From Streptomyces sp. Ru62 (GTDB lineage: Bacteria > Actinomycetota > Actinomycetes > Streptomycetales > Streptomycetaceae): 64,000 bases of DNA. A program made the position numbers and the translations under genes. Within the stretch, counting starts at the first letter, position 1, and each line of letters begins with the position of its first letter. The notes beneath the pieces are model-generated. The model did not search any database. It was given only the letters and a program-made list of their open reading frames with translations, and was not told where the DNA came from. Positions 40,391-49,700 of the stretch are shown piece by piece. Where the stretch lies: positions 1 through 64,000 of the forward strand of contig NZ_PQSU01000031.1 in NCBI RefSeq assembly GCF_002920615.1, read 5' to 3'.

Positions 40391-41711
40391 GCCGACCACC
40401 TCCTCGTACGGCCGCGCGTCGCATCCCGGCCACAAGACTCCCTCGCGGCGGCGCCCCGCGCACGGCGAACGCTCACGGGGCACCCTTCGCGCCCGCGCGT
40501 GCCGGATGGCTCCGAATACCCCGCCCGGCCGTCTCCATGCGCCGGCGCCGAAGGGCAGGGGGCCGGCCGCGGACGGGAACGCCGTCCCCGGGCGTCGGCC
40601 GCCGTACCGGGTGGCGCTCGGCGGTGGGCGCGAAGCACGGGTGGCGTACGGGTTTGTGGTGTGCGCCCCCGCCGCGCCCGGATGGCCGAATCCGCGCGCA
40701 CCGGCCGAGGTTCTCGGTCCCGCGCGGCGCCGAAGCGGCCGAGTGGAGGGCGGGGTGCGGGTGGCCGCCGGGCGTGTCGGCGGTGGGCGGGTGCGGCGCG
40801 CCGCGCGTGTCGTCACCGTCCTCGGCAATGGGGGAGGAGCTCCGCTGGCCGAATCATCCCCCCTGATCAGGGGCAGTCCGGCCATCGGGACGAACAGTGG
40901 GGCGGCGCACCGGCCCGCGTGCGGACGCGGTACGGAGGACCTGCCGCCCGTTCGGTCGGTGACAGGTTTTCCCCGCGCTCTCGGTTTGCGGCGGAGGTGC
41001 CGGGGCACACGCGGGGGCGACGATCCGGCCGGGGGGCTCGTGTGCGCACAGGCCCGGCGAGTGGCCGGACAGTGACGCAAAAGCACCGCCAGAGTACTCT
41101 CCGTTCAACTTCAGGGGGTTGCTTGTGTGTGACTCGCCATGAAGACTGTGGCCGAGTTCCATCGAAACGAAGGTGTCTCGGGGTACGCATCATGCCAATC
41201 GTGGGGCGGCACGCGCTGCGACTGCGTATTCTCACACCTCACGAGCCGGGAGGGTCCTGCGTGAGCCGTGCGCGGGAGCTATCGCCGAGGGGGATGCGTT
41301 ATGTCGGATCGGCGCGCCGCACGACAGGGCTCGCTACGGGGCCGTGGCCGGCCGGGGCCTCATCACATGGGTGAGTGCCGGTACACGGACCGCAGGGGCT
41401 GTGTGCCCCCCCATGCGTCGGAGGGCTGAGTCCCACCCCGTGCGTCGCATGGGCTGAAACCCGCCCCATGGGCTGAGACCTCATCGCCTGCGCGCAGGGT
41501 CTTCGGCCCACCCGGACGCCAGTCCGACGGCGGCCTACGTCGCCGCACCCGAGGAGGACACGGGGGTCACGCGTTCTTCCCGTCCGGATGTCCCGGCAGC
41601 GGGGGCGCAGCCGTGCCCGGAACCCGCCCGGTCTCCCGGCCGGCGCCGGTCCACGGCCTTCCCCCGCGCCCACGACTCCGCCATGCCCGCACGCGCCAGC
41701 AAGGAGACAAG
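40391..41711. other. 1.3-kb gap without a recognisable gene
   Basis: Both strands contain ORFs but all are Arg/Pro/Gly-rich without recognisable domains or good ribosome sites. Near the right end GGGCTGA recurs at 41422, 41450 and 41469 with similar flanks (CCCCATG / CCCCGTG). The control region of the NRPS cluster should lie here, but no clear promoter boxes were found. Confidence 0.6.
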
Positions 41712-42920
41712 GTGATCAGCAAGCAACCGACGGGCGAACCGCTCCTCCTGGAGGAGTTACCCGACCGCTGGCGTGGCTTACGCGAGGCCGGGCCGGTGCG
41801 GTACGACGGGACGCAGGGCGTCTGGCAGGTGCTGGACCACGAGACCGTCTCCACCGTGCTCGCCGACCCGACGACGTACTCCTCCGACATGTCCGCCCTC
41901 GCGCCCACCCAGCCCGACTTCGAGACCTTCCGGCAGGGCAACTTCGTCGGCATGGACCCGCCGGAGCACCGCAAGCTCCGCACCCTGGTGAGTCAGGCGT
42001 TCACCCCCCGGGTGGTCCAGGGGCTCGGCCCCCGCATCGAGGCCGTCTGCGCCCGGCTGCTGGACGCCGTCGCCGACCGCGACCGGTTCGACCTGGTCGA
42101 CGCCCTGGCCTATCCACTGCCGATCATCGTCATCGCCGAACTGCTCGGCATCCCGGCGGAGGAACACCGCCTCTTCCAGGAGTGGGCGAGCGTCCTGTTC
42201 GGCGGGGACCAGCTCGGCGAGGCACCCGACATGGCCGACCTGGAACGGGCCCTGGAGGCCATTGCGCCCACGGTGCGCGAGATGAACGGCTACATGCTCG
42301 ACCACATCCGCGCCCGCCGCGCCGACCCCGGTGACGACCTCACCAGCAGACTCATCGCCGCCGAGGTGGACGGCGTCCGCCTCGCCGACCAGGAGATGGT
42401 CGGCTTCGTGGCCCTGCTGCTGGTCGCCGGGCACATCACCACCACCGCGCTGCTGGGCAACGCCGTCGTCACCTTCGACCGGCACCCCGGCACGAACGCC
42501 GCGCTGCGCGCCGACCCCGCGCGGATCCCGGCCGCCGTCGAGGAGGTGCTGCGCTGGCTGCCCCCGTTCCCGGAACTGGGCCGCCGCGTCACCCGGCCCG
42601 TGGTCCTCGGTTGCCATGAGATCGCGGCCGACACCCTGCTCATGGCACATCTGGGCGCCGCCAACCGGGACCCCGCCCGCTTCGAGGCGCCCGACGTCTT
42701 CGACGTGACCAGGCACCCCAACCCGCATCTGACCTTCGGGCACGGCATCCACTTCTGTTTCGGCGCGCCCCTGGCCCGGCTGGAGGCGCGGATCGCCCTG
42801 CGGATGTTGCATGAACGATTCCGCATGCTGGCGATCCCCTCCTACGAGGACGTCGCCTACCAGAATCCGGCCGTGATCATCGGCGTGCGGCAGCTGCCCG
42901 TCGAGGTCCGCAGACCGTAG
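41712..42920 (+). CDS. Cytochrome P450 of the NRPS cluster
   Basis: 402 aa soluble bacterial P450. I-helix LLVAGHITTTALLG, ExxR in EEVLRW, and haem loop FGHGIHFCFGAPLAR with ligand Cys349. The usual acidic residue of the I-helix (AGxE/DT) is Ile here, so proton delivery may rely on a different residue. It probably hydroxylates an amino acid, a carrier-bound residue or the finished peptide. GTG at 41712 follows AAGGAG at 5 nt. Two of its first 23 codons are TTA (41757-41759 and 41778-41780), implying dependence on the rare leucyl-tRNA BldA and late expression. First gene of the visible cluster. Confidence 0.9.
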   Translation: MISKQPTGEPLLLEELPDRWRGLREAGPVRYDGTQGVWQVLDHETVSTVLADPTTYSSDMSALAPTQPDFETFRQGNFVGMDPPEHRKLRTLVSQAFTPRVVQGLGPRIEAVCARLLDAVADRDRFDLVDALAYPLPIIVIAELLGIPAEEHRLFQEWASVLFGGDQLGEAPDMADLERALEAIAPTVREMNGYMLDHIRARRADPGDDLTSRLIAAEVDGVRLADQEMVGFVALLLVAGHITTTALLGNAVVTFDRHPGTNAALRADPARIPAAVEEVLRWLPPFPELGRRVTRPVVLGCHEIAADTLLMAHLGAANRDPARFEAPDVFDVTRHPNPHLTFGHGIHFCFGAPLARLEARIALRMLHERFRMLAIPSYEDVAYQNPAVIIGVRQLPVEVRRP

Positions 42921-43021
42921 CCCGAGCGCGCCCAGCGCACCGGCCGGCCCCGGCACCGCTCAGACCCGGGCCGCACCGGCACACCCGCACATGAGACCCA
43001 TCCAACGGGAGTCCCCTTCTC

Positions 43022-44374
43022 ATGCCGTACACCATCCCCACCGCTCCGGCCGCCTCCCGGACGCCGTCCCTGTTACGCCGGGAGATACAGGACCGCCTCG
43101 ACGCCCTGGCCCGGACCCACCGGGTGCCCGGCGCCCAGCTGGCCCTGGACACCGGCACCGATCTCATCGCCGTGCACACCGGTACGGCCGACGCCACCAC
43201 CGGCAGACCCTTCACCGAGGACACGGCGGTCCCGCTGGGCTCGCTCACCAAGCCCTGCACCGCCGCGCTCGTCATGCTCCTGGCCGACGACGGCGACCTG
43301 GACCTGGACGAACCCGCCGTCGCGCACCTCCCGGAACTCAGCGGCGTCCCCGAGGTGACCATCCGTCAGCTCCTCAGTCACACCGGGGGGTTGCCGGCCG
43401 GACCGGACTCGGACACCGCCGCCACGACCAGCGCCCCCCGCTATCTCGCCACCGTCTGCACCGCCCGCGACGCGCTGTTCCCGCCGGGGACCGACTTCTC
43501 CTACTCCAACGCCGGCTACGTCGCCGCCGGACGGCTGGTGGAGACGGTCACCGGCATGCCGTGGCAGGAGGCGGCCGGGGCGCTGCTCCTCGAACCCCTC
43601 GGCATCACACCCGCGTTCATCGGTGACCCCGCGCCCGGTCGTCCCGTGGCCGCAGGACACGCCGTCAACTCCGCGACCGGACAGGCCCGTCCGGCCCGGC
43701 AGAACCTGGCGCCGCTGGAGGCGCCGGCCGGGGCGCTGCTCGCGAGCGCCCGGGACCTCGCCGCGTTCGGCAACGCGCTGATCGGCCGCGTGGACCTGCT
43801 GCCGCCCGCCGTCGCCAAGGAGATGCGCCGCCCCGAGACCGCCGCCCGGCCGGGCACCCTGGCCGACGGCTGGGGCCCCGGGCTCGCCCTCTACGAGCGG
43901 GACGACCGCGTGTGGTGCGGGCACGACGGCAACGCCCAGGGCACGTCCTGCCATCTGCGGGCCGATCCGGAGAGCGGGGCGGTGATCGCCTTCACGGGCA
44001 ATGCCGGGGGTGCCACCGCGCTCTGGCGCGACCTCACCGAGGAACTGGGCCGGCTGACCGGCATACAGGTGCCCGCCGGCGTGCCGGCCGTGGACCGGGG
44101 GCGTCCCGTCGCCCTGCCCGAGTGCGTGGGCACCTACCGCAACGGCACCACGACCTATCGCATCGCGCCCGGACCGGACGGCTCGCCGGCCCTGTCGGTC
44201 GACGGTGACCTGCCCCTGCCGCTGGTCTGCTACGCCGACCTCTCCTGCGACCTGCTCGATCCGGACACCGGACACCTCGAACCCGGGGGCCGTTTCCACC
44301 GCGATCCGGTCACCGGAAGCATCGACCGGGTGCAGATCTCCGGCCGCACGGCCCGCCGCGCCGACCCCGACTGA
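43022..44374 (+). CDS. PBP-type (beta-lactamase-fold) hydrolase, probable macrocyclising thioesterase
   Basis: 450 aa. Penicillin-binding-protein/class C beta-lactamase fold with SLTK (Ser74, Lys77), YSN (Tyr161) and a GHDG motif (His301) where KTG would be. It has no signal peptide. Length, Ser-Tyr spacing and the GHDG His match the SurE-like stand-alone thioesterases that cyclise nonribosomal peptides head to tail; its place between a P450 and an NRPS supports this. A D,D-peptidase or esterase role is less likely without export. It has one TTA codon at 43073-43075. The last ~100 residues form an extra lipocalin-like domain, also seen in that family. Confidence 0.8.
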   Translation: MPYTIPTAPAASRTPSLLRREIQDRLDALARTHRVPGAQLALDTGTDLIAVHTGTADATTGRPFTEDTAVPLGSLTKPCTAALVMLLADDGDLDLDEPAVAHLPELSGVPEVTIRQLLSHTGGLPAGPDSDTAATTSAPRYLATVCTARDALFPPGTDFSYSNAGYVAAGRLVETVTGMPWQEAAGALLLEPLGITPAFIGDPAPGRPVAAGHAVNSATGQARPARQNLAPLEAPAGALLASARDLAAFGNALIGRVDLLPPAVAKEMRRPETAARPGTLADGWGPGLALYERDDRVWCGHDGNAQGTSCHLRADPESGAVIAFTGNAGGATALWRDLTEELGRLTGIQVPAGVPAVDRGRPVALPECVGTYRNGTTTYRIAPGPDGSPALSVDGDLPLPLVCYADLSCDLLDPDTGHLEPGGRFHRDPVTGSIDRVQISGRTARRADPD

Positions 44375-44837
44375 ACACGGGTGCCCGCCGGTCCGGGGCC
44401 GGTCCGGGTCCGGAGCCGTGGTGCCGGCTCCAGCGCATCGCGCCGGTGTCCTGGCCGACGTCGCCCTGGGCCGTGGTCCGACGGTGCCGGTGCCGGTCCA
44501 GCCGCTGATCCGCTGGCCCGCTCGGGCTTGGTTCCGTCCGGTCCGGGTCCCCTCGGGGACCGGGGCCTGTCCGGGCCGGCCGAGCAGCCCCGGCACCGGC
44601 ACGGGCCGCTCCGGCACCGGAACGAGGTCGGCTGCCCGGGCCGGTGGTCGTCACCGGCCAGGTGGCACCCCTGGCGCACCTCCCGGCCGCCCCCGGTACC
44701 GACACCCCAGTCAGCTTCCGCACCCGTACCGCCCCGCCCCACACCCCCGGTGTGTCACCCGAGCCGGTGCACGGCCCCCTCGGTGGGGCCCGGGATCGTC
44801 CGCGCCGCATCGCCCCGCTCTCCGAAGGACTTCACCC
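44375..44837 (+). other. 463-bp gap before the NRPS gene
   Basis: No gene recognised. GC-rich with a perfect short hairpin GGTCCCC-TC-GGGGACC at 44546-44561. GAAGGA at the right end is the ribosome site of the NRPS. It may contain an internal promoter, but no -10/-35 pair is clear. Confidence 0.5.
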
Positions 44838-46748
44838 ATGACGGACCTGCACGACAAGCCCGCACCGGCGTCCTCCCTGCCGCCGCAGGCCGGCCCCGCC
44901 GCCGGCGCGTCGCAGAGCGCGGCGGCACCGGCGCATCCGACGCTCGGCGAGCTGTTCACCGCGTGGGTGGCCCGCACCCCGGACGCACCGGCGCTCACCG
45001 ACGGCCGGCGGACCTGGACCTACCGCGAACTCGCGGTCCGCGCCGACCGGTTGGCCGTACACCTGACCCGGCGAGGAGCCGGTCCCGACCGGATCGTCGC
45101 CCTGGTCCTGCCGCGCTCCATGGAGCTGATCGCGGCGGAGCTGGCCGTCGCCCGGGCAGGCGCCGCCTTCCTGCCCGTGGACCCGGCCTATCCCGCCGAG
45201 CGCCGTGCGCTGATGCTCGCCGACGCCGCGCCCGCCGTCACCCTCGACGACCCGGGCCGGGTCCGTGAGCTGCTGGACACCGCCGGCGGTCCAGGACACG
45301 CGGCCGGCGCGGACGCCCCTGTCGACGCCGATCACGCCGCCTACGTCATCTACACCTCCGGCTCCACCGGTACCCCCAAGGGCGTGACCGTCACCCACCG
45401 CGGCATCGGCGGCTTCACCGCGGCCGCCGCCGAACGGTACGCGGTGGGCCCCGGCGACCGCGTGCTCCAGTTCTCCTCACCGAGCTTCGACGCCTCCGTG
45501 CTGGAGCTGTGCGCCTCCGTCCTGTCCGGCGCCACCCTCGTCGTACCGCCGCACGGTCCCTGGCTCGGTGACGAGCTCGCCGCGGTCCTCGACGAGCAGC
45601 GCATCACCCACGCCCTCATCCCGCCCGCCGCACTGGCCACCCTGCCGGACCCCGCGCAGGGCACCACCCGCCACCTGCGCACGCTCATCGTGGGCGCCGA
45701 AGCCTGCCCCGCCTCTCTGGTCGACCGCTGGGCACCCGGCCGCCGCATGATCAACTCGTACGGGCCGACCGAGGCCACGATCGTCGCCACCTGGACCGGA
45801 CCGCTCACCGCCGGTCAGGGCACGCCGACGATCGGCGGCGCCCTGCCGCACACCCGGGTGCACGTCCTCGACGCCGCGCTGCGCCCCGTACCGGCCGGCG
45901 CGGACGGCGAGTTGTTCGTCGGCGGTGACGCGGTGGCCCGCGGTTACCTGGGCCGTCCGGGCCTGACCGCGGCCCGGTTCGTCGCCGACCCCTTCGGCCC
46001 GCCCGGCGCCCGTCTGTACCGCACCGGCGACCGGGCGCGCTGGACGGCCGACGGGGAACTGGAGTTCCTGGGCCGGCTGGACCGGCAGGTGAAGATCCGC
46101 GGCTTCCGCGTCGAACCGGGCGAGGTCGAGGCGGCGTTGCGCCGCGCCGGCGCCGGGAGCGTCGGCGAGGCGGTGGTCGTGGTCCGGGAGGACGAGCCGG
46201 GCCACCAACGCCTCGTCGGCTACGTCACCCCCGCCGGCCAGGGTTCCGCCGCCCCTGCGGCCCCCGCCGGGCAGAGCGCCACCGATCTCACCGCTGCCGC
46301 CGGGCAGGGGTCCGGCGCCCCCGCCGCCTCCGCCGGGCAGGGGTCCGGCGACCCCACCGCCCCCGCCGGGCAGAGTGCCGCCGGCCCCACCAGCCCTACT
46401 CATCCCACCGCCCCCGCCGGGCAGAGCACCACCGGTCCCACCGGCCTCACAGCCACCGCCCCCTCCGACCCCCCGCACGCCCTCGACCCGGCGGCCCTCC
46501 GCTCCGCCGTGGCCGCCGTCCTGCCCGCCCACATGGTGCCGTCCGCCGTCGTGGTGCTCGACCGGATGCCGCTCACCCCCCCAGCACAAGATCGACCGGC
46601 GGGCCCTGCCCGCGCCGGGGAGGACCGTCACGGAGGGGCGCGTCGCGCCGCGTTCGGCGGGCGAGCGGGCCGTCGCCCGGATCTGGGCGGAGGTGCTGGG
46701 CGTCGACGCGGTCGGTGTGACGGACGACTTCTTCGACCTGGGCGGTGA
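44838..46748 (+). CDS. NRPS loading module (A domain), frame broken before the carrier domain
   Basis: ATG at 44838 after GAAGGA. An A domain with no C domain before it, so this is the initiation module: YVIYTSGSTGTPKGVT (A3), SFDASVLEL (A4), NSYGPTEAT (A5), LYRTGDRARW (A7), RQVKIRGFRVEPGEVE (A8). The read-out of pocket residues by alignment with GrsA is D-A-L-L-I-G-S-I-V-K, not firmly assignable, perhaps hydrophobic or aromatic. A ~70-residue Ala/Gly/Gln/Pro repeat (AGQS/AGQG) is inserted near residues 470-540. At the end of A10 (LTPQHKIDR expected) an extra C shifts the frame; the 56 residues from there to the stop at 46748 are spurious. Confidence 0.85.
   Translation: MTDLHDKPAPASSLPPQAGPAAGASQSAAAPAHPTLGELFTAWVARTPDAPALTDGRRTWTYRELAVRADRLAVHLTRRGAGPDRIVALVLPRSMELIAAELAVARAGAAFLPVDPAYPAERRALMLADAAPAVTLDDPGRVRELLDTAGGPGHAAGADAPVDADHAAYVIYTSGSTGTPKGVTVTHRGIGGFTAAAAERYAVGPGDRVLQFSSPSFDASVLELCASVLSGATLVVPPHGPWLGDELAAVLDEQRITHALIPPAALATLPDPAQGTTRHLRTLIVGAEACPASLVDRWAPGRRMINSYGPTEATIVATWTGPLTAGQGTPTIGGALPHTRVHVLDAALRPVPAGADGELFVGGDAVARGYLGRPGLTAARFVADPFGPPGARLYRTGDRARWTADGELEFLGRLDRQVKIRGFRVEPGEVEAALRRAGAGSVGEAVVVVREDEPGHQRLVGYVTPAGQGSAAPAAPAGQSATDLTAAAGQGSGAPAASAGQGSGDPTAPAGQSAAGPTSPTHPTAPAGQSTTGPTGLTATAPSDPPHALDPAALRSAVAAVLPAHMVPSAVVVLDRMPLTPPAQDRPAGPARAGEDRHGGARRAAFGGRAGRRPDLGGGAGRRRGRCDGRLLRPGR
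46576..46582 (+). other. Apparent +1 frameshift in a C7 run
   Basis: Seven C residues follow GCTCA. Six would keep L-T-P-Q-H-K-I-D-R-R-A-L-P in frame and join the A domain to its carrier domain. With seven, the frame runs into a stop at 46748 while the domain homology continues in the other frame to the window end. It could be a sequencing or assembly error, a real mutation inactivating the synthetase, or a slippery site. Confidence 0.9.
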
Positions 46749-49700
46749 ATCGATCCTCGCCGCCCGTGCGCTGGCCCGGATCCGGGACGAGCTCGGTGTC
46801 CGGCTGACCCTGCGGGACGTCTTCACCGCGCGGACGGTCGCCGCCCTGGCCCCCCTGCTGGACGATCCGTCGGCCGCCGCGCCGCCGGAGCCGATACCGC
46901 CGGCGCCCCGCGACGGCACCCTGCCGCTGTCCAGCGCGCAGCGGCGGCTCTGGTACCTCGACGACCTCACCGAGGGCGGCACCGAGTACAACACCGGCGT
47001 GTCGCTACGGCTGCGCGGCCCCCTCGACCCGGACGCGCTGCGCCGCTCCCTGCACCGCCTCGCCGCCCGCCACGCCTCCCTGCGCACCACGTTCACCACG
47101 ACCGACGGGCAGGGCGCCCAGCGTGTCGCGCCGGAGCCGGACCTGCCCCTGCGCACGGCCGACCTCACCGGCGTACCCGAAGCGCGCCGTCCGGACGCGG
47201 CCGAGGCGCTGCTCACCGAGGAACTGGGCCGCCCCTTCGACCTTTCGGCCGGCCCGCTCACCCGGGCGCTGCTCGTCCGGCTCGCCGCCGAGGACCACCT
47301 GCTGCTCCTGGCCCAGCACCACATCGTCACCGACGGCTGGTCGGTGGGCATCCTCACCCGCGAACTCGCCGCCCTCTACCACGCGGAGACCACCGGAGAA
47401 CCCGACGGCCTTCCGCGACCCGCCGTGCAGTACCCGGACTTCGCCGTGTGGGAGCGGCGGCAGCGGGCCACCGAGGCCGACACCGCGGATCTGGCCTACT
47501 GGAGACGCCACCTGGCGGGCATGCAGCACCTGGAGCTGCCCACCGACCGGCCGCGCCCCGCCGTGCGCACCACCGCCGGAGCGGCCCACCGACGCCCGCT
47601 CCCCGCCGAGTTGGTGACCCGGCTGCGACAACTCGCCGCGGGACGCGGCACCACGCTGTTCACGCTCCTCGCGGGCGCCTCCGCGCTGCTCTTCTCCCGC
47701 TACTCCGGGCAGCGGGACGTCGCGTTCGGCACCGTCACCACCGGGCGCGGGCGGCGCGACCTGGAGGAGGTGCCGGGCTTCTTCGCCAACACGGTGGTGC
47801 TGCGGGGCGAGGTCGACGAACGGGCGACCGTGGACCGGTTCGTGGAGAGCATGCGGACGACCGTACTGGACGCCTTCGCCCACGACGGGGTGCCGTTCGA
47901 CCGGGTGGTCGAGGAGCTGGCACCGCCCCGCGACCCGAGCCGCACCCCGCTGGTGCAGGCCCTCGTCGTGCAGCAGACCGCCCTGTCCGTGCCGCCCCGG
48001 TCCGGCGGGCTGCGGCTCACCGAGCACCCGCTGCCCCGCCCCGCCGCCCGCTTCGACCTGGTCCTGGAGTTCTCACCGGACCCCGACGGCGGCTGCGTGC
48101 TGACCGCCGAGTTCAACACGGACCTGTTCGACGCCGCCACCGTGGCTCGGCTGACCGCCCATCTGCACCGCCTGCTGGAGGGCATGGCGGACGGACCGGG
48201 CCGCACGCTCGCCGAGCTGCCCATGCTCTCGGCCGGGGAACAGCGCACCCTGGTCGACACCTGGAACCCGCCCGCCCACCGCTCCCGGGACACCCGTCAC
48301 GGCACGCTGCCCGACCTGTTCCGCGCCCAGGCGGCCCGCACCCCGGACCGTACCGCCGTCATCTGCGGCCCCGTCCGGCTGGACTACTCCGAGGTCGCCC
48401 GGCGCGCCAACCGGCTGGCCCGGCAGCTCCTCGCGCGCGGCGCGGGCCCGGAGACCCTGGTCGCGCTGTGCCTGCCGCGCACCGCCGACCTCGTGCCCGT
48501 GCTGTGGGCCGTGCTCGCCTCGGGCGCGGGCTACCTCCCCGTCGACCCCGCCTATCCGGCCGAGCGCGTCCGCCTCATGCTCGACGACGCCCGGCCCGCC
48601 CTCGTCCTCGCCACCCGGGAGACCGCAGCCGCCCTGCCCGCCGACCGCGCCCCCCTGCTGCTGGAGGACTGCGCCGACCCGGCCGTGCCCGACACGGACC
48701 TCACCGACGCCGACCGGCCCCGGCCACTGCTGCCGGACCATCCCGCCTACGTCATCTACACTTCCGGTTCCACCGGCCGCCCCAAGGGGGTCGTCGTCAC
48801 CCACCGCACGGTCAGCGCGCTGGCCGCGTGGGCGAAGGAGCGGTTCGGGGCCGCCGGCCTGGACCATGTGATCGCCTCCACCTCCCTCAACTTCGACGTC
48901 TCCGTGTTCGAGCTGCTGTGCCCGCTGACGGCCGGCGGCACGGTCGAGGTGGTCCCCGACCTGCCGGCCCTGGCCGACGACACCGGCCCCCGGCGCGCCG
49001 GGCTGCTCAGCGGAGTGCCGTCCGTCGTCTCCCGCCTGATCGCCGGCGGTACGGCACCCGTCACCGCGGACACCGTCGTCCTGGCCGGTGAGGCCCTGCC
49101 CGAGCAGACGCTGCGGGACCTGCGCGCCGCCCTGCCCGAGTGCCGTGTCGCGAACGTCTACGGGCCCACCGAGGCCACCGTGTACGCCACCGCCTGGTTC
49201 GCCGGCGACCGGCTGCCCGAGCAGGCGCCGCCCATCGGCGGACCCGTGGCGCTCACCCGGTCCTACGTCCTCGACGGCTCCCTGCGGCCCCAACCGGTCG
49301 GCGTCACCGGCGAGCTGTACCTGGGGGGCGGCGGCCTGGCCCGCGGCTACCTGCACCGGCCCGGACTGACGGCCGCCCGGTTCGTCGCCGACCCGTTCGG
49401 CGCACCGGGGGAGCGCATGTACCGCACCGGCGACCTGGTGCGCCGCCGCGCCGACGGCGCCCTGGAGTACGTCGGGCGGATCGACCAGCAGGTCAAGGTG
49501 CGCGGCTTCCGGATCGAGCTGGGCGAGGTGGAGGAGGCGCTGCGCCGCTGCGCGGGCGTCGCCGAGGCGGCGGCCACCGTCACCACCGACGCCGACGGCC
49601 ACCGGCGGCTGGCCGGATACGTCGTCCCGGCCGCCGGGCAGCGGGTCGACCCCGAGGCCGTACGCCGGGAGCTCGGCCGTACCCTGCCCGCCTCCATGGT

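Noticed and set aside
38249..41086. 945-residue version of the PP2C gene starting at 41086
   Set aside because: The first ~230 residues are Arg/Pro/Ala-rich with no domain; GTG at 40390 has a good ribosome site directly before the GAF domain.
40391..41711. A pathway regulator (SARP/LuxR) or MbtH gene before the P450
   Set aside because: Frames in this gap lack helix-turn-helix or MbtH motifs and good starts; none could be supported.
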